A stretch of DNA of 64,000 bases from Schistosoma haematobium (GCF_000699445.3 NC_067195.1:68134591-68198590), one strand, 5' to 3'; numbered from the stretch's first letter, positions 49,101 through 59,145 are shown. The notes: generated from the letters alone by a model not told the origin. Numbers and translations are program-made.

Positions 49101-52100
49101 GTATTTACTTAAACTAAATGATGCTGAAAAGTATGATAAAGTGGATTATTATGATGCTACAGTTGATATATTGGAAGAAACTTGCATATCTTTCTCAGCA
49201 TCATAAGCATATATGGACATATTAATTTCTACCATTCAAAAAATCATAAAAAAGTAACAGTTGACAGTAAACAACCAAGAACCATAGGCAGTAAATAAGG
49301 AACCTGAATATTTACTTTGTCAATCAAGTATAAATTAATTTGCTGGTTTCAAACTACAAATACTACCAAACTAACCAATTTAGGAACATGGAAATAAAGC
49401 AGTCTATCGACTTTTAACTAATTAGTGTAAGGATATATCAATAGTGCTTTCTTAAGTTTAAGAAATATTCACTTAGAAAAACCAAAAATATATAAAGGGA
49501 TTTTACTGATTAAGTTTCATAAAAAGTTGTAGCTGCAACTTATCGGTTTAGGTTTTTGAGATTTAACCAGTAGCTGACTGATTCGGGTTCTATTATCTTA
49601 CTGAGGAATGAAGGCATAAAAGTAGTATAAAAAGATAAACTGACAAGTAACTACCCAAATATACTTCTCAAGTTCATAAACGAAACCAGTGTGTAAAAAC
49701 TGTAGAGCACAAAAGATAAAAGAATTTCATCTAATGACTCAAGTTTCGCTTGTTGTGATGATGTGTATCATAACAATGGAAACGACACTTTGGTCCTTCA
49801 ACTAACTAGATCTTTATTCAATGAAATAATGTCACACTGGTTTTGAATGAAGCGACTTTCGTAAATATTTTCAAAACACATGGTGTATTCCGCCTGAAAC
49901 TTACCTATGAGCACGTTTGATATCGCTACACCCCACTATTTCTAAAGAGCAAGGAATTTTGACCTATAAAGAGTAAGTGAAGTTTTGTTTATATATTAGG
50001 GATGTATTGATCGTTTTTCCAGCGCTAACTGGGCGCCCAAACATAATCACATACATTGGAGGTCAATAATTGCGTTTCATGACACAACGGATAACTTCAA
50101 ATAACAGTGCATGGTTGTGTACCTGGATTGTCAACTAAAGGTTGCAAACGAACATTGTGAAGTAGCCTGAAGATATTTCAAATCATTGAATATTAAAGTA
50201 CAATTATAAAACCTGGTGTGTAGCGATGAATAAATCCCCAAAATAAATAGTCCTACAAGTCTTTGACATTTATACTGACCACATTAGTTTTACTGGACGT
50301 ACCCTAGCTGAAGGTGCTCGGTCACGCATACGCACCAGATCACGAATGGGTACACCGTGCTTCGCATCCTTTGCAACTACTAACTAGCTGAGACCAAACG
50401 CTTTTGACCGGGTTGCATAATTCGATTATAAAGGTATTACATGTAAAGGCGCTGTCAAACTCCGAATACCTGTGGCATCTTTAGGTGCATGCACAACCAC
50501 TTAGCCTTGGACGCAAGTAGTCAAGAAGTTCCTGATTTTGTGTAGTTATAAATGCTCATGTGACAAACTAATAATCGCCATGTACCGGGACAGAAAGGTT
50601 AACGTCATTATTCCCCATCATTTGTTCCGGTTTCTTCAAATATTGTCATGTCGCTTCTTACGTGAGATATGCTGATCTGTTGTTCTAGCAAGTATCTCTT
50701 AGGTCATAAACCGGCATGGAAAATAAGTTTCAAATTTTGAAATGGACAAATAATCCCAATAAATCATTCAAACTGATTTATTATTCCTTAATAATAGCTT
50801 AGTACAAGGGATTTTCAGAACAAGTACGATTTACTGTCTGGTAAATATCAACGACCCAGAATATAAGTGACAATCTGATACGATGCCCGGACATTGAAGA
50901 TAACAGACTAGTCTCAATTGATTGGTGAATGAATAACTTACAATCTAATTTCGTCTAACGTCTTACAATATTCTTTTACGTTTATTTTTCGTTCATATTC
51001 TGTATATGAGAATGTCATTTTACTACATGAAAAAACATTCACCTAACTAGAGGTATTGTCTTTAATTTCTAATCACTCAAGTGGCCTAAGTGAATAATAT
51101 GGTCTCGTGAGCAAACATCACTCGATTACATTATATCGTTGCATTTACCTACCGGTTAGCATTCTGTCCACTGACTTGAACAATCAAAGTTTTCGTCTGG
51201 TCATAAAATTTTCCTCCATAACATATTTACGATTCACAGTAAAGGTAGTGGTGGAGTAGAAAAATATATAAATGGTGTTAAAAAAAAATCTAAATATGTT
51301 CACGTGTTGTTCGTCTGAAATTAAAAAATTTCAGAACCATTGTCCTAAGTTCCTTTATATGCTTAAAAGCTATACTTCTATATGAGGAGAAATTAGGGCC
51401 AACACATAAGGTTTCCGTAGCTACAGGAAGCTAAAGGAAATTGCGGTTATTACAAGAATGATCCTTGTCTCTGAACGCGGAAAGATAATCATAGATATCA
51501 GTCTTCAGTAATAAGGATATTAGGTTGGTGAACCTGTGTTAATCCTGACAGATTGCCTTCCAATAAAGGTCCAGCTTTACTTTGAGAATATTCACTGATG
51601 GGGCTAATACCACTCGTTTGGGTAAGGTTTCCCAGTCATTGACTACTCGATGAGGAAACGGGACCCCACTCTAAGTTTCTTAGATCGCGGCTTGTGAGCC
51701 TTCTTGCTTTGACCTCGGAGATTATTAGTGCTGCAGGGAGCAATAATATAAGACATTAACACCCAAATCACAATTAAAGATACGAAATGCCAGTATAAGG
51801 TCACCTCACGTCCTACGGCACGACAAGTGGAGAAGGTTTAGGCGTTTTAAACGCTCTTCGTAAGGGCGTTTAGAAAGACCCTTCACTAATTTTGTTCCCA
51901 CACGCTGGACACGTTCAAGTGAGTTGGTATGCTTTACCAGACATGAGCTAGCTGCTTGGATACAGTGCTCTAAATGTGGTCTCACATAGGCGGGATATAA
52001 AATTCGAAACATTTCCTCGTCAAAGCATTTGAATGCTCGGCGAAGTGACCATAACGCACGAGAACCTTTGACAGAAGCTGCGTTGCAATGCGTAGTTGTT

Positions 52101-54720
52101 TTCAATTTATCACTTATTATTACTCCTAAGTCTTTTTGTTCTTGAACGCGTGGAAGAGGTTTACCATCAATAGTATAATGGTAACTATTACCGTGACCAA
52201 TGTGCATTAGCACACTCTTCCTAGAATTGATTTCTAAGCCTCAAACTCGAGTCCATCTAACTAATTCGTCTAAGTGCGCTTGGAGATCAAAATGATCAGC
52301 CTCACTTTTCATTGCTCTCCAGATTTTTACGTCATCCGCAAACAGTAATGTCGACGACCTAAGCGACAGCCTTAACTCGTTAACGTAGAAAAGGAAAAGC
52401 AGAAAGCTTAAGATAGTGCATTGGGGTACACCACTTTTGACCGGCTTCCAATCGGATGGCGTTCCATTGACCCTCACTTTCTGTCTGCGGTCACATAAGA
52501 AGTTTCCTATCCACTCCTGTACAGAACCTATTATTCCGAAGCCCGAGAGCTTCTGCATAAGACCTAAGTGTGAAACATTGTCTAATGCTTTGCTTTGGCT
52601 TCCAAGATCTGACTACCCGAAAACCCTTAATCGTAAGGTTAGTTTCACCACTTAACTTTCGAGTTCTTAACTCCTTAAGAGCACTCTTCCACTTGATTCG
52701 ATCCTCAAGCGGCCAATCTGGTCGGATATGAATATTTGAATCACGAGTTTTTTGTGCGTTATTCAATACTATATCTCTTTCTTCGAAATTCCCGAGAACC
52801 AACTTCAACATCCTTCTTGGTTGGGTCTCGCCTCCAACACATTTACCAAGTCGTATTACTTTCGTGATATGTACCCCTGGAACCTCTTCAGGTAGTACGT
52901 TTCTTACCACAGATTCCATCAACTGCAGATCATGTGCATGTCTCTTAGCAGGGTCGTTGTCTTTCGACTCCTCTACATTCCAAATAATTAAACTAGGAAG
53001 GGATTTAACTTCTTTTGAAATCGTGTTCACGGCTTTCGATCGTGATGTTAGATCCTGCATATTAACTACTGGCATCTTACAATTAGTTTTCATTGTAACA
53101 GAGTCATGAGAGTCGAGCGAATGACTCACAACAATGTTTGACGAGGCTTTACTTTGGGACTTTGGCGGAGTAGTCTGTGAGTCCAGCAAGGACTTATCAA
53201 GTAAACGGGCATTAGTTTTGACTATCTTTCCTACTCTTCTGCGTTTCCGCGTCATCCACATCCCACCGATCGTAGCATCTACATCAGAACTACTTGAGCA
53301 GCAAAACATACAAAACCAATGAGAGTTGGGCTTTGAACACGTTTAGGTCACTTAGGTCGTCGACATTACTGTTTGCGGATGACGTAAAAATCTGGAGAGC
53401 AATGAAAAGTGAGGCTGATCATTTTGATCTCCAAGCGCACTTAGACGAATTAGTTAGATGGACTCGAGTTTGAGGCTTAGAAATCAATTCTAGGAAGAGT
53501 GTGCTAATGCACATTGGTCACGGTAATAGTTACCATTATACTATTGATGGTAAACCTCTTCCACGCGTTCAAGAACAAAAAGACTTAGGAGTAATAATAA
53601 GTGATAAATTGAAAACAACTACGCATTGCAACGCAGCTTCTGTCAAAGGTTCTCGTGCGTTATGGTCACTTCGCCGAGCATTCAAATGCTTTGACGAGGA
53701 AATGTTTCGAATTTTATATCCCGCCTATGTGAGACCACATTTAGAGCACTGTATCCAAGCAGCTAGCTCATGTCTGGTAAAGCATACCAACTCACTTGAA
53801 CGTGTCCAGCGTGTGGGAACAAAATTAGTGAAGGGTCTTTCTAAACGCCCTTACGAAGAGCGTTTAAAACGCCTAAACCTTCTCCACTTGTCGTGCCGTA
53901 GGACGTGAGGTGACCTTATACTGGCATTTCGTATCTTTAATTGTGATTTGGGTGTTAATGTCTTATATTATTGCTCCCTGCAGCACTAATAATCTCCGAG
54001 GTCAAAGCAAGAAGGCTCACAAGCCGCGATCTAAGAAACTTAGAGTGGGGTCCCGTTTCCTCATCGAGTAGTCAATGACTGGGAAACCTTACCCAAACGA
54101 GTGGTATTAGCCCCATCAGTGAATATTCTCAAAGTAAAGCTGGACCTTTATTGGAAGGCAATCTGTCAGGATTAACACAGGTTCACCAACCTAATATCTT
54201 AATTACTGTAGATTGGAGACTAAATGATCATCGACGAAATCCCATAAATTTTGGTGACGAAACCTTCAAATGTTAAACGTTACGGAGCTCGGCAAAATTC
54301 TAGTCTAATAAACGCTAAGTGGTATGAAGACTATGACGTATTACAAAATGTTAGACTAGATGCTAACTACAATTTCAAATGTACTTTACATTTGATTAAA
54401 ATAAGGAGTATTAGGAAGTCAACTGCGATTCGAGGTAAAAGCTAAACAGGCATTGAAGTGCACAGAACAAACTCCCAACAGAAACTATTCATATTTCAAA
54501 ATATACATGACATGAGATGGTTTACACACTGAGTATTGACTTTACCTATATCTGGTAGTTCGCAATTTCCTCTCACTAAAATTGGCCATACAACTTTTCT
54601 AACATCGTTATCCACTAACCCATATCGACTGATTGAAAAGTGTCGCAGTTTTTTGTCATCTGCCTTTCTATTTACACATTCAAGAATGTCCTCCTTTTTG
54701 CAGAGTGCTTCGGAGCGCAT
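33796..54720 (-). CDS. TBC1D20: TBC1D20-like Rab GTPase-activating protein, 5 coding exons
   Basis: Predicted 352 residues; human TBC1D20 has about 403. Exons in transcript order: 54720-54546, 49033-48858, 47442-47351, 41816-41544, 34138-33796. All are GT/AG, the phases match, and the total is 1059 nt from ATG to stop. The TBC domain spans about residues 25-230. The arginine finger is R78 in KLDTCR and the glutamine finger is Q117 in HYYQGFHDI, so GAP activity should be kept. A C-terminal membrane anchor lies at about 331-346, matching the tail-anchored ER form of the family. In animals TBC1D20 switches off Rab1 in ER-to-Golgi traffic. The 92-nt third exon was found only by matching splice phase and the GFHDI motif. 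The first ATG in the frame is used; an upstream noncoding exon is possible. Introns 1, 3 and 4 are filled with retrotransposons. Confidence 0.93.
35021..35302 (-). repeat. 3' LTR of the Ty3/Gypsy element
   Basis: 282 bp, same as 39157-39438. The pol frame runs about 24 nt into it before its stop. Confidence 0.93.
35279..38671 (-). CDS. pol: Gypsy nucleocapsid-pol polyprotein
   Basis: An open frame of 1130 codons, intact by motif. Numbered from the first codon at 38671: zinc knuckle C48-C51-H56-C61; protease DTGA at 110-113; RT with YGDD at 408-411; RNase H with TDASDHG near 557; integrase zinc-binding H766, H770, C800, C803; catalytic D831, D891, E927 (D,D-35-E); and a GPY-type segment KWEGPY near the end. 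The first codon is GTG and a stop lies just upstream in frame, so expression probably depends on shifting from the overlapping gag frame (overlap 38604-38671). These proteins cut the polyprotein, copy the RNA and integrate the DNA. The protein could be functional. Confidence 0.9.
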   Translation of the reverse strand: MDWRRLMTQTVAPVGCEKQEMSSVEKKIEELEREIAAIRVNNKRNDKCYACGGTGHWKLNCPTRRKRRYVRRYNDCSFYPRNLGIVALVDRGAVYTRVNINERDLVCLIDTGAAVSLIGKEQCKRIKPCTLAVHTIGGHMLEVFGVSNSIVKVGDAEINFPFVVTTSLSRPILGADFLREVKAIVDLRSGKVVTKYGSLTIHESSEVAEIRVAADVSSKKLNIHELCKKYAKLFTGDGEPYGYCDRVKHEIPIKNSRVNIFATRRVPVHLEAEVNRQVQEMLKEGIIEEADSPYSSPVLLVKKPNGKYRFCVDFRELNNITDLKPCAMPTVAETLDRLQNATVFTVLDLRSGYWQLPIKQSDRSKTAFTVRDKQYQFKRMPFGLAGAPFTFRRLMTLLLKNLDNVEVYGDDVVVYSQTETDHIKHVEAVLKRIDEFGLRINKDKSQIARSSVTLLGHKVGNGEIKPLPEKILTIKNIAVPNSKRKLRQFLGRAAFYSRFIKNFNEIAAPLYKLLSSTKFTWTETAEQTFNRIKNMLDDRQMTLRLPEPGRLFTVATDASDHGIGAVLSQADRVVEYASRVLTPAEQKYSTIEKECLAIVWAVEKWRPYLLGRRFHIETDHKPLQWLKTARDPRGKLARWMIRLQEYDFSIGHVPGKENVMADYLSRPDMEADLPLTAYAVNSLEGDPLELVRQQKADPNLREVIRVIKEGADVDKRTMDKEVITLLRQKDRLRVNSYGVLTWQDDDENWVAVIPKDWRRKVIHECHQVAHTGIARTTDLLRQSAYWPSMREDVAEYVLTCQQCQLMKSDRYTQPPLQSIPVTAVGDLWSLDVMGPFPQTASGNQYLLVMTEHATRWVDAVPIADQRARTVTEVVIRHIVACHGIPKMILTDQGPCFESDEFKARLKQFGIKRIRTTPYHPQTNGLTERNNRTLKEWLASKGGNWEKELSLILLAHRSSTQGTTKKSPFLLMYGRQPRLPMHNKTWPQQQKWTTTRLRKERREAIRNVKKKQISDTKKAEQQRRTWKPFAVGDLVKCRERKSNIAGGAGSGKLAPKWEGPYVITERRGSVYTIRREDKQKRVNASQLQRWFQDHHGCESRKAPKNTAVRRSERLRQQLVERGDECGACYLY
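38604..39131 (-). CDS. gag: Gypsy gag (capsid part)
   Basis: Starts at the first ATG after the 5' LTR (39131), giving about 175 residues. The open frame itself extends up to 39155. The sequence resembles a retrotransposon capsid of the 'LxxFLKEFE' kind and has no zinc knuckle, which lies in the next frame. In the sister copy at 43293 the same capsid segment continues in one frame into the zinc knuckle. Here the frame ends about 60 nt past the point where the two copies differ by 4 nt (about 38644-38663). Confidence 0.8.
   Translation of the reverse strand: MKIPWPKEFEDGDVLSFLKEFEAVAELVGVKEPKAKLVVLGTLLRGRAKAVYDSLDGAGEKTTWEAVTERLAAEFDSPVDRENALQKFRLARLPVDGDPLVLAVELTRLLRRALPSLDEESEAQLLASQFIESVPATVSQQLKLVNAAQPMDISGLAKVNDANSSSSRVRKAGDE
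39157..39438 (-). repeat. 5' LTR of the Ty3/Gypsy element
   Basis: 282 bp, the same length as the 3' LTR and with no difference seen on reading. It should carry promoter and poly(A) site for the element. The primer-binding site should start at the TGGTGTCG just downstream (about 39148-39155, minus strand); I could not name the tRNA. Confidence 0.92.
40130..40183. repeat. (TA)n microsatellite
   Basis: About 26 TA units with one TACA interruption, in TBC1D20 intron 4. Confidence 0.95.
40841..41170 (-). mobile_element. RTE 3'-end fragment
   Basis: On the minus strand a decayed RTE C-terminal coding end reads LLGWGPCDYRNQ then LETLDDMAQN (41165-41085). It is followed by the 3' untranslated region and a (CTGA)n tail at about 40841-40860. 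This copy links the untranslated fragments at 28187 and 43084 to the RTE coding end. It lies in TBC1D20 intron 4. Confidence 0.8.
43084..43265 (-). mobile_element. RTE 3' end, left part of a copy split by a Gypsy element
   Basis: Minus-strand RTE 3' untranslated region ending in (CTGA)n at 43084-43100. With 46041-47225 it probably formed a single RTE copy before the Gypsy insertion. Confidence 0.75.
43293..43814 (+). pseudogene. gag: Gag with nucleocapsid zinc knuckle, partial
   Basis: The capsid C-terminal part continues without a break into a CX2CX4HX4C knuckle (CYTCGGTAHWKINC). The N-terminal capsid part is missing and a frameshift follows the knuckle near 43760. Confidence 0.8.
45083..45146 (+). 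mobile_element. Family A 3'-tail insertion in the Gypsy copy
   Basis: 64 bp matching the 3' end of the repeat at 32800-33172 ('ttgtaccaatatttgtg') with a TAAA tail. The intact Gypsy copy lacks it. The element sequence at the site (ATAAGTTATT in the intact copy) appears on both sides as ATAGGTTATT and ATAAGTTGTT, a target duplication of about 10 bp. Confidence 0.8.
45774..46038 (+). repeat. 3' LTR of the second Gypsy copy
   Basis: Starts TGTGGAG and ends CACTACA. It aligns along its length with the reverse complement of the 282-bp LTRs but has diverged and is 17 bp shorter. Confidence 0.85.
46041..47225 (-). mobile_element. RTE reverse transcriptase region, right part of a split copy
   Basis: On the minus strand: EQWWATKA near 47210, a decayed linker, then RT pieces FLDLKIAFDSVDREVLW (about 46500-46450), TSRVRAYGELSS, GVHQGCPLSP (about 46310), and KCKLLLQDW at about 46070, ending exactly against the Gypsy LTR. 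Frameshifts interrupt it. The 5' half is absent. Confidence 0.8.
50219..50484 (+). repeat. LTR of a CsRn1/Boudicca-like element, solo or partial
   Basis: It begins TGTAGCGATGAATAAATCCC and matches the LTR at 58332-58657 up to 'cctgtggcatctt'. No gag follows. It lies in TBC1D20 intron 1, antisense to the gene. Confidence 0.75.
51516..52363 (-). repeat. Inverted repeat, left arm (848 bp)
   Basis: Base-for-base reverse complement of 53351-54198 as far as I could read, including identical 135-residue RT C-terminal frames at 51806-52213 and 53501-53908. Confidence 0.9.
52600..53309 (-). pseudogene. ORF1 protein of the CR1-like element
   Basis: About 235 open codons after the PHD-like end: a basic stretch KRRRV, a Ser-rich linker, then a conserved-looking block with PSLIIWNVEES and HIRPDWPLEDRIKW. 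CR1 ORF1 proteins bind nucleic acid. At about 52600 the frame runs out of ORF1 into RT sequence in a wrong frame, so the last part of the open frame (to 52491) is not ORF1. Confidence 0.7.
53351..54198 (+). mobile_element. CR1-like 5'-truncated copy, right arm of the inverted pair
   Basis: It starts within RT just before the FADD motif and ends at the same 3' position as the left copy. It has one in-frame stop (about 53471, after WTRV) shared with the left arm. The two elements meet head to head at about 53345-53351. Confidence 0.88.
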
Positions 54721-55019
54721 ACTACAATAACGGCGCCTAACGCTTTTAACCACTAGTTCCAATCATCAGACTTCCCATATTTTATGCTTCTGTAGTTGCT
54801 GATTGTTTTGTGTCAGCTTAATTATTGAATGGATGGGCTCTCCTTGTACTTATTGAGCCTTTATATTGCTTATCGTTTGTTCGTTTCCAGATTCGCTCAA
54901 CCATGAACACAATGTACCTTCTGGCTAAGCTCGAATCTATGGGCCTTATCTTCAGTTAGAAGAATTACAGATCGATTAACTTGGGATAAATTTTGAAGTT
55001 AGCCAAATTATAAATTCAG
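54721..55019. other. Sequence directly upstream of TBC1D20
   Basis: About 300 bp between the TBC1D20 start codon and the LTR fragment. It should hold the 5' untranslated region and perhaps the promoter. I see no clear TATA box or splice acceptor that I would defend. Confidence 0.4.
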
Positions 55020-55190
55020 TGTAAAGATGCCACATGTATTCGGAGTCTGACGACACATTAAACAGTACCAAATTCTATGATCGAAACTTACCAACCCAGT
55101 GAGATCAGAAGTCAGAAGAGAAGAGGCTCGAAGATATATTTGATAGAATACCGACATATTGAGAAGTGACTAATCTAGAATGGCTAACAG
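55020..55190 (-). repeat. CsRn1/Boudicca-like LTR, 3' half
   Basis: The reverse complement matches about 58490-58657 of the LTR and stops at a terminal CA. The other half is at 61955-62133, on the far side of a CR1 insertion. It has the same orientation as TBC1D20 and lies 300 bp upstream of its start codon. Confidence 0.7.
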
Positions 55191-55194
55191 CTAT

Positions 55195-58100
55195 AGGAAA
55201 CTGTCATCGCGCGCTTTTCGAACGGGACGTTTAGTCCTATTCGGGTTTTTTTTCAGTTTTTCACGTAAAGGCTAGATTCAGTTTATCGCAAAACGTTTCT
55301 TCTCATTTTTGCCCTTTTTAAGTGTACTATTTTTTACGGTCTTAGGCTTTTGCTAGCATCTATAAAATGTTTTACGTCAATATAGTCACGAAAAATTCAT
55401 GCAGACGACCTGGATATCGTTTTGCTGTTACATCTTGCATGCAGTGCGACAACTACAAAGGTTGGTTCAATGAGGCGTTCACAGACCTCACAGCAACTGC
55501 TTAAAACAGACTCAGTAACTCGAATCATAGGTGGGTATGTGTCATATGCAACACGGATGCTGAAGTTTTGCTGAGTAACGTCATTGTCCTATTGACAGGT
55601 CTGTTGAGTAAGTTGTCAGCAAACTCGAAGAAAGACAATCACAAAACAGGAAGACAAATAAGGACGCGCAATGAAAACAAGACGAGGGATCTCGACATCG
55701 CCACTATCGATGGAGCATGTAATAACACTTGTGATGACATGATGAAACTCAGCATCATCATAACGTCGACAGTAAAAGACTCTCCCAGCAGACTTGGGTC
55801 TCCCAGCACAGGGTCCCTAAATGCAACAGTGGTTCCTCAAAACTCTGTGGGTGATTGGACCCCTGTTACCGAAGTCGAAAAGGGCCAGGCGTCTAAGAAG
55901 CTGGACGTTCTAAGAGCTTTAGGAAAATCATCTGACGATTTAACCGCCCAGTCAACCCCAAAGAATGTCCGTCCGGTCATCAAAGAGCAAAGGTATCGGA
56001 AACATCCTTCGAACTCCAAACAACATGGTTCCTAACCTGGAAAGACAATATAGGCTCATGACGATTCTCTCATAATCATGAACCTTAAAGACAGTCCTGA
56101 CCTTCCCCTCAGCCTACAGGGCAAAAGTAACAGGATGCCCTGGAAAGAGTTAAACAAGAAGTTCGAACTTCCCGAAATAGAACCCTTCACGGTCACACCA
56201 CTCACTCGGGGAAAAGAATCTAAGCATCAAAATCATCCAAGGCTACTTCGTGTAACACTCACTAATGCCACCGACGTAGAGGATATCCTACTAGTTAGTC
56301 ACTTACTGAAATCACATGGGAACGTAAGAATACTGTCTGACATACCATATTCTGAACGCAATCTCATAAGAAACATCCCTAAGGAATCTCGTGAGAAGCT
56401 TTTCCGTTTATGAAATATCATTGTGCAAGGTGTACGTGAAAACATGCACCGTGACCACACAAACTCTTATATTCGGGAATGGAAATTCATCAAGCAGTCC
56501 TTTGGGCTCAAAAATGTATTGACTCAACAAACAGTGAGACTGGCCAAGAAAGACGGAGATTCTAGACCCCCGCTAATGAAAATAACTTTTTTATTCTCAC
56601 ATATGGCGGCTGCAACTCCGGAAGCATTTCGTGTCAACAGACGTCGGTTGCCAACTGGAATCCATATGCACCCAGATAGGCCACATGACGCCAGGATCAA
56701 ACACAAAAGCAAATTGGAGCTGACTGTTCCACTTGTGGACTGTCTAGATCACAAGAAAACTTAAACTATAGTGGTTACCAACTCGGAAAACCCTGTGTAG
56801 GTGGGTAACCTGTCCATTCATGCAAGGCTCATACAGATGAACAGGATAAGGAAGCTCACGCGTTTCAAATTGAAAACATAAACTTCTTATATATGAACGC
56901 CGCGAGTTTATTGAATGGAATAGACGAGCTGTGTGAACTCAGTAATGCTAATAATACTCATCTAGTGGGAATATCTGAAACATGGATATCTTCTCAGTTT
57001 ACGGACCAGGAGCTGGTAACATCCGGGATGTCTTTGTTTCGCAATGACAGAAAAACAGGAATGACTGATGGAGTAGCCTTATACTTGCGATTTTTCCTGG
57101 AGGCACACAAGTGCACAACCAAGAGTTTATCAATCTTGGTGTATCCGTATGGTGCTCAATAAGATTTTCTACCACCTCGAGGTGTCTAGTTGGGGTCATC
57201 TACAGGAAGCCCACTACTGACATCGTGTGACAATCGCATTCTGGAAGGATTCTTAGGCTCTACGCGTCTCGGATTCACTCACATCCTGATCCTAGGGAAT
57301 TTCAATCTTCCCAAAGTCAATTTCGCGGAACATACGTTTATTGGAATTAAAAACTTAACTGAAGCTCGGTTCTTCAACCTCACTGAGGATCTGGGATTAT
57401 TCGAAAATGTGAAGTCGGAAACTCGGTGGAGAAACAGACAGACGCCGTCACGCTTAGACTGGGTATTTATCAGCAAAACTGGACTAAGACATCCCAACGA
57501 CAACATGTGCTGGAATTTCAAACGGTTGAATCTGTCAGCTTCACAGGACTATCTACAGCTGGTGGATTGGGGTGTTTACCCTCAACTTGATGTGTAAGCT
57601 CTTTGGGATTTCTTACTGCACACGCTTTTATGTGCTACAAAGAAATCCGTTCCTTAAATGATCCCCAAAATCTACAAGCAACCTACAGTCATCAAGAACC
57701 GCACTCTTCGTTTGCTAAGCCGCAAAAGGCACTGTTGGGCAGAATACAAACGAACTGGTAACAACGGGGCATACAGGCAATACGAACATATAAGGAACAA
57801 AAGAACAAAGGCAATAAAAGAAAATAGGCTTGAGTACCAGATAAAGCTTATCGATAAACATGTCTCCAATCCGAAAAGCGTATTCCGTTATGCAGCCTCT
57901 CTTCGACAAGCCAAAACTGGAGTTTCTCAACTGCTAGGTTCTAATGGCCCGACCAAAAACGACGGTGACGCCGCTGACCTTTTGGCTGAACAATACTCTC
58001 GGACATTGCAACCGACCCACATTAATTATATTGATGAGAGTTTCATCTGCAATTGCACAGGACTTCCGAAGTGAAAGTGAGCGCTGAAGTGGTGTACTAG

Positions 58101-58331
58101 AAACTGCACACCTTAGAAAAAACACTTCTCATGGCCCGGATATGGTTCATTCTGCTATACTGAGGGAAGCAGCTTGAATCCTGGCAACAACGCTTGGTGT
58201 GATGTCCTCACACTCACTAAGCCGAGGCAAACTACTGAAAATTTGGAAGCTGGATCACATCGTACCAATTTCCAAATGAGTTCGACTCAGCGAACCTTCA
58301 AGCTACCGACCGGTGGCCGTTCTCTCTATAC
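55195..58331 (+). mobile_element. CR1-like element, 5' part (ORF1, endonuclease, linker)
   Basis: A PHD-like finger lies near 55430-55555 (CMQCDNYKGWFNE, then WVCVICN). ORF1 frames follow at 55568-56035 and 56078-56760, broken by stops. The endonuclease is at 56893-57597, with LYMNAASLLNGIDEL, VGISETWI, LGNFNLP and SRLDWVF. The linker before RT is at 57658-58074. Decayed RT N-terminus continues to about 58331, where an LTR element interrupts it. The RT resumes at about 60090. Not functional. Confidence 0.82.
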
Positions 58332-58657
58332 TGTAGCGGTAAATAAATCCCCAAAATCAATAGATCTGTAAGTCTTCGATATTGGGTGCTGACCACATTA
58401 GTCCTAGTGGACTCACCTAGCTGAAAGCGCTCGGTCATGCATCCGCACCATATCACGAGTGGGAACACCGTGCTCAACATCCCTTGCAATCGCTAGCCAG
58501 GTTAGATCAGTCGATCCTCGATATATTGATAGCTTATTAAACATACCTTCGAACCTCCTCGCTTCTATCTTTTGATTCCACTTGGTGGGTACGACTCATA
58601 ATAGAAAATGTTACTGGTTAAAGCGTTGTCAAACTCCAAACACCTGTGGCATCTTCA
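58332..58657 (+). repeat. 5' LTR of the CsRn1/Boudicca-like element
   Basis: About 326 bp, starts TG and ends CA. Relatives are at 50219-50484, 55020-55190 and 61955-62133. Confidence 0.75.
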
Positions 58658-58658
58658 T

Positions 58659-58677
58659 TGTTGAACCTAGCGTGATC
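58659..58677 (+). promoter_or_regulatory. Primer-binding site for tRNA-Trp (degenerate)
   Basis: TGTTGAACCTAGCGTGATC matches the complement of a typical eukaryotic tRNA-Trp 3' end at about 14 of 19 positions, starting one base after the LTR. A tRNA-Trp primer is described for the CsRn1 group. Confidence 0.6.
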
Positions 58678-58698
58678 TGATACACCAAATCGCAAATT

Positions 58699-59145
58699 GT
58701 GAGTGTGTTTCCACCTTCGTTCCAACTAATGCCCTTCTGGCCAGACAACATCGAAGCTTGGTTCTGTTATGCAGAGGCTAACTTCCACGAGCACGACGTG
58801 ATCGACACACGTGTACAGTTCCTCGCAGTAGTCAAGGCACTACCGCGCGAATTCAACAGGTACGTAACACCTAGCATGTTCACTGGTGATGTTTCTCAAC
58901 CCTACGAAAAATTTAAACGATCTATCCCTAAAGGCGGAGATCTAACCGATCGCCAAAGGTTAGACCAACTCCCTAATAATATACACCTGAAACACGATTC
59001 TGCGACAGACATGTTGATGAGAATGAGAATGGTTATCTGCCGAAGAATCTTCATTGATGGCTTATTCAGACAACTTTCCTTATCTAAGCTTCCTCAGCAG
59101 GTGCAAGCTGTGCTGGTCTCGTTTCAAAACAACGCCGTAGACTAG
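58699..59145 (+). pseudogene. gag: Gag of the CsRn1/Boudicca-like element
   Basis: 148 open codons containing FWPDNIEAWFCYAEANF, VQFLAVVKALP and LSKLPQQVQAVL, all typical of this gag group. It ends at a stop before the remaining gag sequence (59150-59500), which is frameshifted. Confidence 0.8.

Larger units (their letters stand above)
51516..53345 (-). mobile_element. CR1-like element, left member of a head-to-head pair
   Basis: On the minus strand: the end of a PHD-like zinc finger (HWFCMFCC, about 53310), an ORF1 protein (53309 to about 52600), then a direct jump to RT at about 52600. RT pieces are ALDNVSHLGLMQKL, GVPQ, FADDVKIWR (about 52345), and the C-terminal region (52213-51806) with RILYPAYVRPHLEHC. 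The endonuclease and RT N-terminus are missing. The 3' end is near 51516. It lies in TBC1D20 intron 1, same orientation as the gene. Confidence 0.82.

Noticed and set aside
55568..56760. ORF1 frames upstream of TBC1D20 as a host gene
   Set aside because: They are preceded by a PHD-like finger and followed by endonuclease and RT in the order of a CR1 element, and are broken by stops.
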